NCBI GenBank assembly: GCA_030272155.1
Contig: CP126201.1
Location: 1,222,501 to 1,286,500, forward strand
Direction: 5' to 3'
Length of the DNA stretch: 64,000 nucleotides
Source of the DNA: Tetradesmus obliquus
Lineage: Eukaryota; Chlorophyta; Chlorophyceae; Sphaeropleales; Scenedesmaceae
Shown here: positions 36,532 through 49,526 of the stretch, piece by piece
Layout: each line of letters starts with the position of its first letter
Position numbering within the stretch: position 1 is the stretch's first letter
The notes under the pieces: model-generated
Database searches by the model: none
Seen by the model: the letters and a program-made list of their open reading frames with translations, nothing else
Told to the model about the DNA's origin: nothing
Program-made: the position numbers and the translations under genes

Positions 36532-38676
36532 GGCGTAACATGCACAGCAAGTCTTGATATGGAGATTCAAGGCAGCAGGAGCATGCTAGCAGCCGCCTGC
36601 TTCGCCACCAGATCATCACTTGTATGAAAACAACGCTTTGTCTGCGCAGGGCCCTCAACTGCTGAGAGTTGTCACATGCAATATTGTCATGAAAGCTGGC
36701 GGTTTACAACCGACCCTTGCAGCTGGTATCTGCCACTCTAGAATACTTTTGAACAGGTGCTGCTACAGTATGACCTTGCGTAGAAATGTTGTGGCACTCG
36801 CACCCAATGTTTTGCATGTTCCCCACCTGCAGACACTTGCAGCCATGTGGCGGCAGTGGTACCTCCAGCACTACAGATGAGTTAACACTACTGGCCTCCA
36901 GTCTTTCATCCCATATGCACTGGTGCTTATGATCAAATACGTGCCTAGTTTTGTGACTGTTTCCTACCTGCAGACACTTGCAGCCATGTGGCAGCAGTGG
37001 TACCTCCAGGGCTACAGCTGCTGGCAGTGAGCACTGGCATCCAGCCTTTGATCCCATATGCACCGGTGCACCAAGATTCAGATGTGTGCCCAGATTTGTG
37101 AATGTATCCTGCCTGCAGGCACCTGTAGCCATGTGGCGGCAGTGGCACCTCCAGCACTACAGCTCTTGAGCTGGCACCACTGGCCTACAGCCTTTAATCC
37201 CATATGCACCGGTGCTCATATCAAGATATGTGCCTAGTTTGGTGACTGTTTCCTACCTGCAGACACCTGTAGCCATGTAGCAGCAGTGGTACCTCCAGCA
37301 CTACAGCTGCTGGCAGTGAGCACGGGCCTCCATCCCATGAACCCAGCAACAACATTCGCCTCTACTGTCAGGCACAGCACAGCCTTGCTTGGCAGGCCTC
37401 CCAACCACCTCAGTCTACCAGTGCTCCGCTGGTACTGCCATCGCGCCTGCGCACTCACTTCCCGCTGCTGCAGCCCAGTTTAATTTGGGTGGGTTTCGCA
37501 GGCTGCTAGGATCAGGCGGCTCCTGGTGCTGCAGTTTGGGCAGGCCGACACCACACACAAGCCCTTCACAACCAAAAATGCCCCTGGTTGTGTGTTGTTT
37601 GCGGCTGCAGCGGTGCCCTTGAATAACATGAAGCGATTTGAGTGGTAGAGTAATGGTCCAGCCCGAGATGCCAAAAACAGCCACATTGCTGCCTGATGTT
37701 GCATTGTTGTGTGGTACTGCCAGGTAGGTATCGCTTGAGGATGGCTGGTGGAGCAGGAATTGGCCTGCAGGAGGCAGTGGGAATGCAGAGCGAATCCGGT
37801 GGGCAGAACACACAGGCATGCACATGGCACACAGTTGCCACTGTACTGCCGCAAAACTGGATTGACCAGGAGGGACCAGAACTGTGGTAGACTGAGACTG
37901 CTAGCACAGTAGCACGCATATATAGGCACATCTACAAAGTGTCACTGCTTGAAGGTGCGCAGATTTGCTTTTTTCATGTTAGACTGTCCATCTTTACACA
38001 GTACATCAACATCTTTGTGCATTCAGCTTGCTTGTGCCACCCACTCTGGCACTCCGACTCTGACAAAGCTCCCAGGTAAGCAGTGCTGGTGCCGTTCTTA
38101 CAAGGCATACAAGGGGGCCTGGGGTGCCGCGGCACATCCTGTGTGTCGTTGCTGCAAGATTGTGTGTACAGTACACAGCAGCCACCCAAGGCAATCCGTT
38201 TCACGAGCAGCCAGCAGCGACGCTTGCAGGGTAGCCTGAACAGGCTGTACATGCATGTTTGGATGAGACGCTCAACCACCACCCCGCCTGGCGCTGCCAT
38301 ACACTTCCTGTAAAAAGCACACGCATTTCGGGATGCTGCTGATGAACAACCTGGCTGCTGTGCGCTGCTGTAGCTCTATAGTCTTGGCTAGCTAGCAGAT
38401 CACCTGTCTGGCCACCCACCTGTATGTTCCTACTGGGCACAAGCTGCACCTGCCTGTGGTTGACTGCGGGCTTTCACCTGTCCCTGGGCCACAGGCAACT
38501 ATGCATGGCGGACCAAATGTGTTGCAGTAGCGGCCACTGTTGGCAATGACAGCACTGCAGCAGCTCTTGTCGGTGCAGGTTGGTGAGTCGTCACATCGGC
38601 CGCAGCTAGCTGGGCAGCATATGCCGTGGTATGAGTACCGGCTCAGTACTCCTTCACTACATAACGGAGACCCGGC
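34835..38676 (-). CDS. cysteine-rich extracellular protein (partial gene model)
   Basis: The first certain exon (38676-38432) reads SRYSYHGICCPASCGRCDDS, CTDKSCCSAVIANSGRYC, PPCIVACGPGTGE and CSLCPVGTYR. The CCPASCG-x-C ... CC-x3-I-x-x-SGR-x-C block is a repeat common in secreted and cell-wall proteins of green algae and haptophytes, and CSLCPVGTY is the start of an ephrin-receptor-like/GCC2-GCC3 cysteine module. Further exons likely include about 37780-37640 (DTYLAVPHNNATSGSNVAVF, GISGWTITLPL) and copied short exons at 36.8-37.3 kb (VLEVPLPPHGCKCLQ). The terminal exons are 35450-34835 (MPGFYDDYKTLCPVWAWFYI, PRGWSGFLRGG, then VTVKRLFDAVWD up to stop TAA at 34835). Whether all belong to one gene, and where it starts (a signal peptide is not found), is unresolved. 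Function unknown. Confidence 0.45.
36820..37320 (-). repeat. four ~143-bp copies of a short exon (Cys-rich gene)
   Basis: Copies with acctcc at 36861, 37002, 37147 and 37291 (spacings 141, 145, 144) read LEVPLPPHGCKCLQ on the minus strand. Each is followed by a GTAGGA, GTGGGG or GCAGGC donor-like site and preceded by an acceptor-like ctgtag. The coding block is about 45 nt. Confidence 0.8.
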
Positions 38677-39390
38677 TCCTGCGCACGGAGGACAAGAGCA
38701 GCAGCAGTAAGGGCAGCGGCAGCAGCAGTGGGGCCAGTGCTCAGCGCTGTAGGAGCCTGCAGTCTTCCATGCAGCGGTGGATGTCGAAACTTAGAACTTG
38801 CATAAAGTCACATGTTGCAGCGCTTTTGATGGCATACTACGTCGAGCTGAATTTTTCTCAGCTTTCGGAACCATCTTTGCCACCAGCTTGTCCCACCTTC
38901 TGCCGCTGCCCGCCTGAGAAGAAGTCAGAGAATACAGGCAAGCCGAACGGACATCTTGTATTCAAGTTCATAAGCGCGTGTTCATTGCCCGCTGAAGTTC
39001 CGACGGAACACAAAATACCCTCAAACAGCTCAGAAAGTGAAGCTTTCTCCAGGCCAAGCAATGAAGCCTCATGAAGATCAAATGCTTTTAGTTTAGGCAT
39101 GCATTACAAATGTAATGTCACACTGTGTAAGTGTTAGTGACAGGAAGTGACAGTCCTTGTGTTGGGTTTAAACTAGCAACGATGCCGAGCTCAACGAGGC
39201 TTACGGAACCGAGAAACTCTCTGTAACGAGACATACGTGGTGAATAGACATTTGATGACACTGGTGTACACGTCAACCAGGGAAGACAGCAGTTTCAAAC
39301 ACGTGCCCCTGCACCAGCCCTGCTATTTAAGTTGTTGCTTACAGCACCTAGCATATCAAGGAACCCCGTAGAATCGATTGAATTCCCAGG
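38677..39390. other. upstream region of the Cys-rich and bZIP genes
   Basis: The first exon or exons of the minus-strand Cys-rich gene should lie here but I cannot pick them. Open frames exist on both strands (plus 38631-39074, minus 39100-38858) without recognisable domains. The bZIP promoter occupies the right end. Confidence 0.35.
39324..39331 (+). promoter_or_regulatory. TATA-like element of the bZIP gene
   Basis: TATTTAAG lies 60 bp upstream of the ATG at 39391. Confidence 0.35.
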
Positions 39391-39858
39391 ATGAAGCCCC
39401 AACGCAGCAACAAGGCGACTCCTGCTGCTTGTTCACAGCAGCACCAGGCAGATGTTGCAGCAGCGCCTGCAGCAGCACTTTCCAAGCAGGCGTGCACACA
39501 GCCCTTCATAGCAACTGACAACTACGCCTATGACCCAGAACGAGCAGCTAATCGGCGAGTCCTGGCCTACACCAGTGCAGAGTTTGAGCAGCTCAGCGAG
39601 GAGAAGCAGCGGCGAGTGCTGCGCAACAGAGAGACAGCGCAGATGAGCAAGGCCCGCAAGCGTGCTCGCCTGCAGGACTTGCAGGACAAGGAAGCAGAGC
39701 TCCAGCAGCACCAGCAGAAGCTGCAGCAGCAGCTGGCGGTGCTGCAGGCGCAAGTTGCCGCTGCAGCAGCAGTCACACATGGCATGCTGCAGGGCTGCAG
39801 CTGCCAGGCATGTGCAGGCTTGCAGGAGCAGTTGCAGTTGCAGCAGGCGCGGTGGTAG
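39391..39858 (+). CDS. small bZIP-like DNA-binding protein (intronless, 155 aa)
   Basis: A single uninterrupted frame runs from ATG 39391 to TAG 39858. Residues ~70-90 form a basic region, EKQRRVLRNRETAQMSKARK, with the bZIP N-x7-K/R spacing (N-R-E-T-A-Q-M-S-K; the usual final Arg is Lys). It runs without a gap into a Leu/Gln-rich coiled coil (RLQDLQDKEAELQQHQQKLQ, QQLAVLQAQVAAAAA), where heptad Leu positions are partly kept. A CSCQAC cluster follows near the C-terminus. It would act as a dimeric nuclear transcription factor. The lack of introns and absence of exon-boundary repeats set it apart from its neighbours. A retrogene origin is possible but unproven. Confidence 0.65.
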   Translation: MKPQRSNKATPAACSQQHQADVAAAPAAALSKQACTQPFIATDNYAYDPERAANRRVLAYTSAEFEQLSEEKQRRVLRNRETAQMSKARKRARLQDLQDKEAELQQHQQKLQQQLAVLQAQVAAAAAVTHGMLQGCSCQACAGLQEQLQLQQARW

Positions 39859-39876
39859 GGGCGAGCGAGGTTACTG

Positions 39877-39881
39877 TGTAA
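39877..39881 (+). terminator. TGTAA polyadenylation motif, bZIP
   Basis: TGTAA begins 19 bp after the bZIP stop codon. This would give a very short 3' UTR, and a further signal downstream is possible. Confidence 0.3.
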
Positions 39882-39953
39882 TTTTGCTAGCAGAGCAGCT
39901 GCAGCGGTGTGGCCTGCAGGAGAGGCAGATGAGCAGCAAGTGGAGCTGCTGGT

Positions 39954-39973
39954 GGGGGGGGGGGGGGGGGGGG
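39954..39973. repeat. 20-nt G homopolymer
   Basis: An uninterrupted run of 20 G about 95 bp after the bZIP stop. It is a potential G-quadruplex and a likely site of length error in sequencing or assembly. Confidence 0.95.
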
Positions 39974-41423
39974 CACACTGGACTTTGAAAAACTGGGACG
40001 ACAGTGCAGTATGACCAGCGCCAACAGGTGGCAGCTTGCAGGAATGGCTGCTTCAGTTCCAGCAGCAGCTGCAGTGCTCTCAGAGGCTGTTACAGTCTTA
40101 GCTGCATGGGTTAGGAGGCACCGGCAATGTTGTGTGCAGTGGCAGCGTAACACAATTGATTTAGGCGGACCCGTTGGCGTGTTTAGCATCTAGCAGTTCA
40201 AAAGTTAGCGATCATGAGCCACAGGGTATATCACGCCTGTTCTGACTGGTTGCTGTGGCGCAGTGTGGCGCAGTGTGGCGTTGGCATGTCCTGGCTGATG
40301 CTGCCAGCTGGCAACTGCTTACAAAGGCAGCACAATCTATGCTGTGCCGCGGCTGTGTTGTGGTCTAGGCGCCTAGCAGGCGGAGTGCTGCCTGAAACCG
40401 CAAAGTTCTTGCAAATCACACTCTAACAGGCTGTGGTGCAGGCCCACCATGGCGGGACCGGCCACTCCTTCAGACTGCTTCAAGCCGTGGCAGTCAGCGA
40501 TTTTGTGCAAAGAGTTACATGAAGCACACTTTGCAACAGAATTGTTCACGTGGCAGGCTTGTTGTTGCCGACCTGCCAGTCTGCCTGCTGTTAGTTACCA
40601 GGTACCAGTTACCAAAGTAGGGCCACAAGCCCACCCACTAAGGAGCCAGACAAGGCTCATGGGGTCCAGAAAGCACAAAACAGAAACACAGACACTAAGC
40701 GTCGGAGACCTCAACAAGCTCAGAGTACTCAGTCTCTGAAGCATTAGACTCAGCCGGAAGAAAACCAATCATCTCAGGATCGTTTCGAATCAAAAAGCAG
40801 TGATGTATGAAGGCAGCAACTCTGCTCTGTCTCTGCTGCATGAAGTTAGCCAAGCTACGACCACCAGGGCTCACAACATTGCCGGAGCCGTTCCAGTGCC
40901 CAAAATCAACAAAAAGCTTTCAGAAATGTTCTCGCACTGCCAGATACGCATCACGTTCAAACACAACATGAAACTCATCTTCAACTTGGCCAGCAGCCTA
41001 ATAGCCTGCTGTCAGTGACGTTATGGGAATGCGTTGCAGGAAGCACACCGTGCAAAGGAAATATTCAATACTCGGAGTGACAGGCTTGTCGTTGACAAGC
41101 TGAGCTCCTTTACAAGGCTGTTGCATGGCACGTGCTGTGTTGGCGTTCTAACAACGGTTCGTGCTGACTCAGCAAGCTCGAAGAATCATGCCAGCAGCAA
41201 GCCGTCTGCTGCAAGGCTGTGAGTGAAGCTGACACAGCGCTGATGTTGAAACCCGCACGGTTGATTGTTACCCGGCCCAACCCCTTGCGCGTTGCAGCGC
41301 TCAACCATCCAAAGCAAACCGCGCAAAGCAATTGCTCTGCATATCAAAGCGCAGCTGCGCAGCAGCCTGGCGCCAATACGGAGGCCACAAAGTGTGTTGA
41401 ACAACCCCGGCATGACGTATCAT

Positions 41424-44400
41424 TCACTCGTCCTTGCGTGCTCTCGAGCGCTGCGCCTGCAGCTGCGCCAGCTGCCTGCTGTGCACCATGTAGCCCTTGC
41501 TGGGGGGTGTGGCTGCAGGGAACAGTCGCCGCAGGCTGTGCTCCCAGAACAGGCTGAAGGCGATCACAGCCAGCGAGCCTGCTATCAGGTAGAGCCGCAT
41601 CTCAAGCGGTATAGCCACCAGGCCGAAGCTGCAGGGGGAAGATGACAAAAGGTCCACACAAAAAGGCGGGAGAGTGAGGCAGGAGACGGCGCAGCAGCGG
41701 GCATTAGTAAATGTTTTATGCTCAGAGTGCATGGCGAGCATGGGCAGCACCAAGCAAGTGGCGTGCTGCGTCCCATGTCGTTTCTTTTGCAGCAATATTC
41801 ACTGCATGCAAAACAGCAAGTAGACATGTGGTGTGCTTCATGCTTCATTGCCACGCGCTGTGCTTGGCCGCTCACAAGCAAAAGGCAATCTCTTTGTCAA
41901 TAAGGCACCAGGAATGGCTGTTGCACCTTCACTGGTGATAAGTAAACATTTTTGTGCAGACACCCACCTCTCGTTCAGAGGCATGACTGACTGGCTGACC
42001 AGCAGGGCCAGGAAGCAGCCACTGTAGCGCAGGCTCTTGATCATGCCCGCATTCTGGGTCAAACTTGTGTTGAAGGGGTGCCCCACATAGTTGACCGCAA
42101 ACGTGGTCAGCTGCACGATCTGCTGCACCAGGTAGCAGATGCTGTTGACCAGGTTGGGCGCAAAGTCGGACTCTGTGTCCTGCTTCTCTTCCGCAGGCAT
42201 CACTGCCAGCGCCATCCTGCAAGGTGAAAGCAACAGTGGACAAGTACAGCTCAGTGAGAGGTATGCTCAGCACAGGGCATGGTGTTGACTGGGTTTGGCG
42301 CAAAAGTCAGACCCGGTGTCGTGTGCTGCTGCTCAGTTGGCATCACTGCCAGCGCCATCCTGCAAGGGTGAAGCAGCGTTGGACGGGTACAAATCAGCAG
42401 ATGGCACACGCTCAGCACAGGCATGCTGTTGACCAGGTTGGGCGCAAAGTCGGACTCGGTGTCCTGCTTCTCCTCCGCAGGCATCACTGCCAGCGCCAAT
42501 CTGCAAGCGTGAAGCAGCGTTGGACAAGTGCGGTTCAGCATTATGCATGTTCAGGGCAGGCATGCTGTTGACCAGGTTTGGCGCAAAGTCAGACTCTGTG
42601 TCCTGCTTCTCCTCAGCAGGCATCACTGCCAGCGCCATCCTGCAAGGTTGCAGCAGCGTTGGACGGGTGCAAATCAGCAGATGGCACACGCTCAGGGCAG
42701 GCATGCTGTTGACCAGGTTGGGCGCAAAATCAGACTTGGTGTCCTGCTGCTGCTCGGCTGGCATCACTGCCAGCGCCATCCTGCAAGGTTGCAGCAGCAG
42801 TGGACAAGTACGATTCAGCAATAGGCATGCTCAGCACAGGGCATGGTGTTGGCCAGGTTTGGCGCAAAGTCAGACTCGGCGTCTTGCTGCTGCTCGGCTG
42901 GCATCACTGCCAGGGTCATCCTGCTAGGGTAAAGCAGCAGCGGACAGGTACAGTTCAGTGAGAGGTATGCTCAGCACAGGGCATGGTGTTGACTGGGTTT
43001 GGCGCAAAGTCAGACCCGGTGTCGTGTGCTGCTGCTCAGTTGGCATCACTGCCAGCGCTATCCTGCAAGGGTGAAGCAGCAGCGGACAAGCACAAATCAG
43101 CAAATTGCACTCCTCACAATTGCCGGCCACAATACCCTCGATGCAATACATTCGCCCCCAACATGCACACAATCCCTCACCTGTACATGCACACCAGGAA
43201 GCCCAGCTGCAACGGAAACTGGCCCACCCTGACAGCCGCCTGCCATGAAAAAAATTATCACAAAAGAACCTTCCATCCAAATTCAGCATGCGTGCGCGCG
43301 CCCTCACCTAAACACCAGAAAGCCCGCCTGCACAGCAAACCGCCCCACTCCTTACAGCCACCGGCCCATATGCAGGCAGCAATCTTATTCTTAGATACAG
43401 CATGCACACACGCCCTCACCTGTACATGAACTGTACCCGAAACCAGGAAGCCCAGCCGCACCGCAAACTGGCCCAGCAACCTCCCTACCCCTTGCAGCTG
43501 CCTGCTACACCATCCTCGAAGCAGTGTATTTCACAGATGCAATGTGCGCACTCGCGCACCTGTACATGAACACCAGGAAGCCCAGCTGCACCGCAAACTG
43601 CCCCAGCAGGCTTGTGAAGAAGTAGGCGCAGAAGATGGAGGGGTGGGGCCGCACGGGGCTCAGCTGCGGCAGCGGCTTGGCGTTGCTGATGAAGTAGAAC
43701 ATGCTGGCAGTCAGCACGCCAGACAGCGTGGCCTGCAGCGTTTAGGCAACGGCAACCAGCAGTCAAAGAGGTTAAACATGGCTAACAACAGTAGAGGAAG
43801 TAGAACATGCCCGCGGTCAGTACGCCAGACAGTGTGGCCTGCAGCAAGCAAACAGAGGCAGTCGGCAGTCAAGGAAGCTGAACATGGCAAGCAACAGTGG
43901 AAGGGTTTGCTGATGAAGTAGAACATGCCGGCAGTCAGCACGCCAGACAGCGTGGCCTGCATGCCAGCAGAAAGTACACATTTGTGAATGTAGCGCAGTC
44001 AGCCAGGCGATGAACATGATTGCGGGACTTAAGCAATGACAGCGGCTTGGCGTTGCTGATGAAGTAGAACATGCCCGCAGTCAGCACGCCAGACAGCGTG
44101 GCCTGCACCACAGCAGAAATACATGTTTCAGGATTGTCAGGATGCATGGCTTACATCTATCAGACCGAGTACACCAAGTCACAGTTGCTTCAACATTTGG
44201 ATGCCGCCTTTTAACATGCCAGAGAGCAGTGTAGCCTGCATCGTTGCAAATGGAAAAGTCAGGACGTGATAGTGTTTAGTATGGGTTCAACAGACTTGCT
44301 GTAGCAAGCTCAGCTGCGGCAGCGGCTTGGCGTTGCTGATGAAGTAGAACATGCCGGCAGTCAGCACGCCAGACAGCGTGGCCTGCAGCAATTGGACGAA

Positions 44401-46461
44401 ACACCAGGCCATGCCGTCAGTCAGCATAGCAAAATGTGTCAGCATTTAGCACACCAGATTATGCCGCCAGTCAGCGCCAGATTGTGCCAGCAGTGAGCAC
44501 GCGAGGCAGCGTGGCCTGCAGCGTTCAGGCAACGTTAACCAGCTGTCAAAAAACTAGGTACGGCAAGCAACATCGGAGGGGGTTGCTGATAAAGTAGAAC
44601 ATATCAGCAGACGGCCCGCTAGGCAGCGTGGCCTGCGCCACAGCAGAAATTACGCTTGTTTTACAGAATCAACAGACAAAGTAGATAATACCACAACATA
44701 GCAAACAGTTGTTACAGTTGCTTTCATATTATGTTGCTGCGTATCAGCATGCGGAAGTGCAGCACAGCCTGCATGTATCAGACAAAATAGAGTCCTTGCT
44801 GGAGTTCCACATTCAACTCCAATACCCACAGTAGGTGGCACTGGCGTTGAATGCAGAAATGCAGCAATGTCAGCGGCTTGGCGTTGCTGATAAACTAGAA
44901 CACGCCGGCAGTCAGCACGCCAGATAGCGTGGCCTGCACCAACAGCAGGCGGACCACATTCTCACAACCAGAAACACAACACACACAAGCCGGCAGTCAC
45001 CACCCGTGGATTACCGGCAGCCAGCACATCAGGCAGCGTGGCCTACTCAAGTATAACAGCAGCACAGCGCAAGCCACATGCATGCTACACACCCTGCAGC
45101 ATGGCCAGCAGGCAACCTGGCTGCCAGTGCAGCGAGGTGGTTTGGCAAAGGCCACAAGCTGACGCCGACATCCTGTCATGGACATATTTCAAAGGCGAGC
45201 ACACATTATGGGTCCCCATAAGGTGCACTCACCATTGAAGTATGTCCACGGCAGCATGTCAGGGGGCAGCTTGCTGCATCTGCCAAAGCTCCTTGTCAGC
45301 CTCGGCCTGTACTTTCTGATGTGCAAAATGGCATGCCTGGCAGGCCTGTGCTTGGCTTCAAATCCTATCACACTATCCTCCCAGGATCTCGGCCCTTACC
45401 ACAACAGGCTGCAAGACCTTTCTCAACATTGACAGTTCCAAAACGGTGTCTGTCGTAGACAATATGTAAAGTTTACTTCACCTCTGACAAAACACAAGTC
45501 CCCGCACCTGAGCATCGCTGAGCTTGACTCCCTGCAGGTACATCACGCTCAGCGCGTAGGCTGTGCTCAGGCACAGCAGACCCAGGATCTTGAACATCTG
45601 CACTGTGGTCACCAGCGTGCAGCGGCCTTGCTTGAGGATGTCTGTGACAGGCGCGACGCTGGATGCCTTTGCGGTGAATGGGGAGGCCATGGAGGCGTCA
45701 CCAGGCTTGACCATAGGCACATCCTGCACACAACAAAGATGACACCACAGGAAGAGGTTCAGTAGGGCCAACACACCCATTGCAGCAGAGATATGTTGCC
45801 GGAGCTTCAACCGTGTAGCCATCCTGCAAAACAGCAGAAACACACACCACAGGGGGGTTCTGCGTGCAGCAGCCCTGCTTGAGGATGTCTGTCACTGGAG
45901 CTACACTGGAGGCCTTTGCGGTGAATGGGGATGCTTGCATCGCCAGGCTTGACCATGGGCACGTCCTGCAGAAAACAAATGTAGCACCATAGGAAAAGGT
46001 TCAACACAACAGGTTCAGCAAAACTGCTGCAACAGCGATGGGTTGCCAGGGGGGCCATGTGGGCATCCTGCAAAACAAACAGCAGATAGGTACCGCAGGG
46101 GCTCAGTGTGCAGACACAGACACTCACACCAACAAAAACACCATGTTGTGCCCACCTGTGCTGCCGCGCTGTCCTCCTCCATCTTGTCCAGCATGGCCTC
46201 CACGCACATACACAGCCACCCAATCCGAACACGGCAAAGGGGCAGACGCGCTGTGTTAATCCAATATAGCCGCATAATAAGGCAACAACTAAACTGCGAA
46301 GCATATTGTAAGACAGCCACACCTGTGCTGCCGCGCTGTCCTCCTCCATCTTGTCCAGCATTGCCGCCATGCGCTCTAGTGAGGGCGGCACGGGCTTGCC
46401 AGCGGCCCGGTACTGCTCCAGCAGCGCCTCACCAGGCTTCAGCTTCTCGCCTGTTGGAAAT

Positions 46462-46523
<62 letters not shown>

Positions 46524-46605
46524 AGATTTGATGAGAGTGTAACTGCTGGGCTTAGGCCAGAGGGATTGCTGCAGCAGCGCCTCGCCCGGCTTGAGCTTCT
46601 CGCCT

Positions 46606-46656
<51 letters not shown>

Positions 46657-49238
46657 ATTTTACGAGAGTGCAAGTGCTGGGCATAGGCCAGAGGGTATTG
46701 CTGCAGTAGCGCCTCGCCCGGCTTGACGCCACAAACGCAGCTGCTAGGAGCAGGCCTGCAATCGCTGCCCCAGCAGCGGCACTGCCAGAGGTTTCCTCTG
46801 CTCGTGAGTTGCTGGAGTTGCCGACAAGTGGGGCAGCAGCCAGCAGCTGCAGGCAATCACATGCCATGCGCAGTGGTCACTCACCCTTCTTTTTGCCCTT
46901 GGCCTGCTCGCCGCCTGTTGTACCTGCAGCAGCACTTCCAGCGGCGACAACCGCACCAGCGTTTGGAGCTGGTGAGGTGCGCCCTGCCTTTGCTGCTGCT
47001 GCTCGATCTCCGGCGGGCACCACTGCACCCTGCTGCTGCTGCTGGCTGCTGTTTGCGCTGCCGCCTGCTGCTATTGCTTTTGAGCTCCTGCTCTTCTTCT
47101 CTCCCCTCTCCTTCGACTTCTTCTGCAATGGCGTAAGCAGGCAGGGCAGCAGCAGCACCAGCAGGCACAGGGCAGTAAGCACACGGGGCAGCTTGAGCAT
47201 TTCTGAAGAATTGGCTTCTCTCAATGAACACGACATAGAGAATAACCCCATTTGCATAGTTGATGTGAACTACTGAGTACCGACACCCAACATCACACAA
47301 GTCGGCAAACGGCAAACCGGGCAACCCGAAGTACACTTGAGCATTGCCAACCATTCGCACCTTGAGCTCAGCCAGAGCACTGGGTGCCAGCAGCGCCACG
47401 CCAACATGTGCAGCCTTGAGCCCTCCCACATCGTTGGTGCCGTCACCAACCATCAGCGTCACCCAGCCGCCAGCACGCAGCGTCTGCAGGCACAGCAGCA
47501 GCAGCAGCAGACAACAAAGTGTGAATTGTGAGCTGCTGCGGCAAGCATTGTGCGTCAGCCGCAGCAGCTGGGGGCAAAGCCACGCCAGCGTCCCAAACAC
47601 GCAGCCGTCCTATACACACGCGTGTTTTTCTGCAAGCACCTGCTCCTATTGTTAAGACCCCACAGTCGCAACAACCGGAGCTCCCACACCTGGTGCACCA
47701 GCAACACACTGCAGCAAAGCACACTGCGACACAGAAAAGGTGAGAGCCACACACACTCACACATGCGCACATACCTGCAGCACCCAGCTTTTCCTTCTGC
47801 TCTCTATGAAGTCTCAAGCCACATCAGCACTCAACCCAAGGCAGCAGCATCACGTTCCACACGCACCTGCAGCACCAGCTCCTTCTGCTCAGGGCTCACG
47901 CGTGCAAAGACCTGCACCAGCGGGATGACCCTGCGGCCCAGCCCGCAGCCCTCAACGTGCGCCAGCGCGTCACCTGCACAGCAGACATAACATACGAGCA
48001 CAACCCAGATAAATGATATGCTGTGCTTAATGTTAGGCAGCATGCACCAGCGGGATGACCCTGCGGCCCAGCCCGCAGCCCTCAGCGTGCGCCAGCGCGG
48101 CACCTGCAGCAAAGCAGCAGCATAATCACGACAAAACGGATCAACATAGTTGCCTGTGGTAATGCAGTATGCACATCGTGAGCGGGTGGCAGGTCTTACG
48201 CTGGACATGAGCACAGCCACCACGCCCAAAGCAGCATGCTGTCAGGCCCGAGCGCTGCGCAGTGTGTTGCAGCGCTTGCCAGCGCAAGTGACCCACATTA
48301 AACAAGCTCAGCGCCCTTCAGCTGCGCTGCGCGCGGTGTGCCCCTTTCCCGCCGCACCTGTCAGGCACAGGTCGTACTCGCCAGCCAGCAGCAGCAGCTC
48401 CTCCCAGCTTCTGCTGAAGGGGATGCGCGACGACTCATCCGGGGACACCCACTCAAACTCGGCATCAGCTTCTGCAGAACCTGGGGTGTGGTAGGCGCCT
48501 GGGCCGTCACCCACAGCTTCCAGCCTGCAGTGAGAAAGGTGACGGAATGTACACGTAATAAGGGTTTGGCCAGACATTTGTGATGCTGATCATGACAGTC
48601 CGCATCAGTCTCTGCGGATCCCGGGGTGTGGTAGGCGCCTGGGCCATCAACAACAGCTTCAAGCCTGCAGCAAGTGTCACACAAGTGCACAAGGTTTTGG
48701 TTTCGCCAGAACTCTGTTATGAATGGCCCACTCGAACTCGGCATCAGCATCTGCTGAACCCGGGGTGTGGTAGGCGCCCGGGCCATCACCCACAGCTTCA
48801 AGCCTGCAGCAAGTGTCACACAAGTGCACAAGGGCTTGGTTTTGTCATAATTGAAAACTGGTTGACCAACAGCAGGCACCAGCAGCAGCAACAGGAGCAC
48901 AAGTTGCCACCCGCCTTGTCGTAGCCAAACACGCACTTGGGCTGCATGACCAGCACTGGCCGTGTCACATTGTGCAACTGGCTGGCTCCATGCTCGTTTA
49001 CAATGGCACCTCACTGGTGCTGCACAATACCAAAAGACAACACTACCTTGCTTGCTGCAAACAATAAAACCCAACACTCACTTGTGCTGCATGACCAGCA
49101 CTGGCCGCGTGACGATGTGCACTTGGCTGGCTGCATGCACTGCCGTCAGCGGCGCATCGCCGGTGATCATGACCAGCATGTGACTGGCTGATGCCAGCTC
49201 AGCCAGTGCAGGCTCTGACTCTTCCTTCAGAGGACACT

Positions 49239-49269
<31 letters not shown>

Positions 49270-49495
49270 TGAGGTTAGGAGGTGCATCACCCGTGATCAT
49301 GACCAGCATGTGGCTGGCTGATGCCAGCTCAGCGAGTGCAGGCTCCGACTCCTCCTTCAGGGGACACTGCAGCAGCAGCAGCAGCAGCAGCAGAAGTGAG
49401 ATCAGGAGGCGCATCGCCGGCGATCATGACCAGCATGTGGCTGGCTGATGCCAGCTCAGCGAGTGCAGGCTCCGACTCCTCCTTCAGGGGACACT

Positions 49496-49526
<31 letters not shown>

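Larger units (their letters stand above)
39859..41423. other. convergent intergenic region, bZIP / P5A-ATPase
   Basis: Apart from the G-run and a short triple repeat gtggcgcagt near 40256-40280, nothing recognisable is present. A minus-strand TGTAA near 41110 may be the poly(A) signal of the P5A-ATPase, about 310 bp after its stop. Confidence 0.45.

Noticed and set aside
38631..39074. Plus-strand 147-codon frame beginning MSTGSVLLHYITETRL
   Set aside because: It overlaps the opposite-strand exon with clear conserved Cys motifs (GICCPASCGRC), shows no domain and is S/Q-rich where CAG repeats occur.
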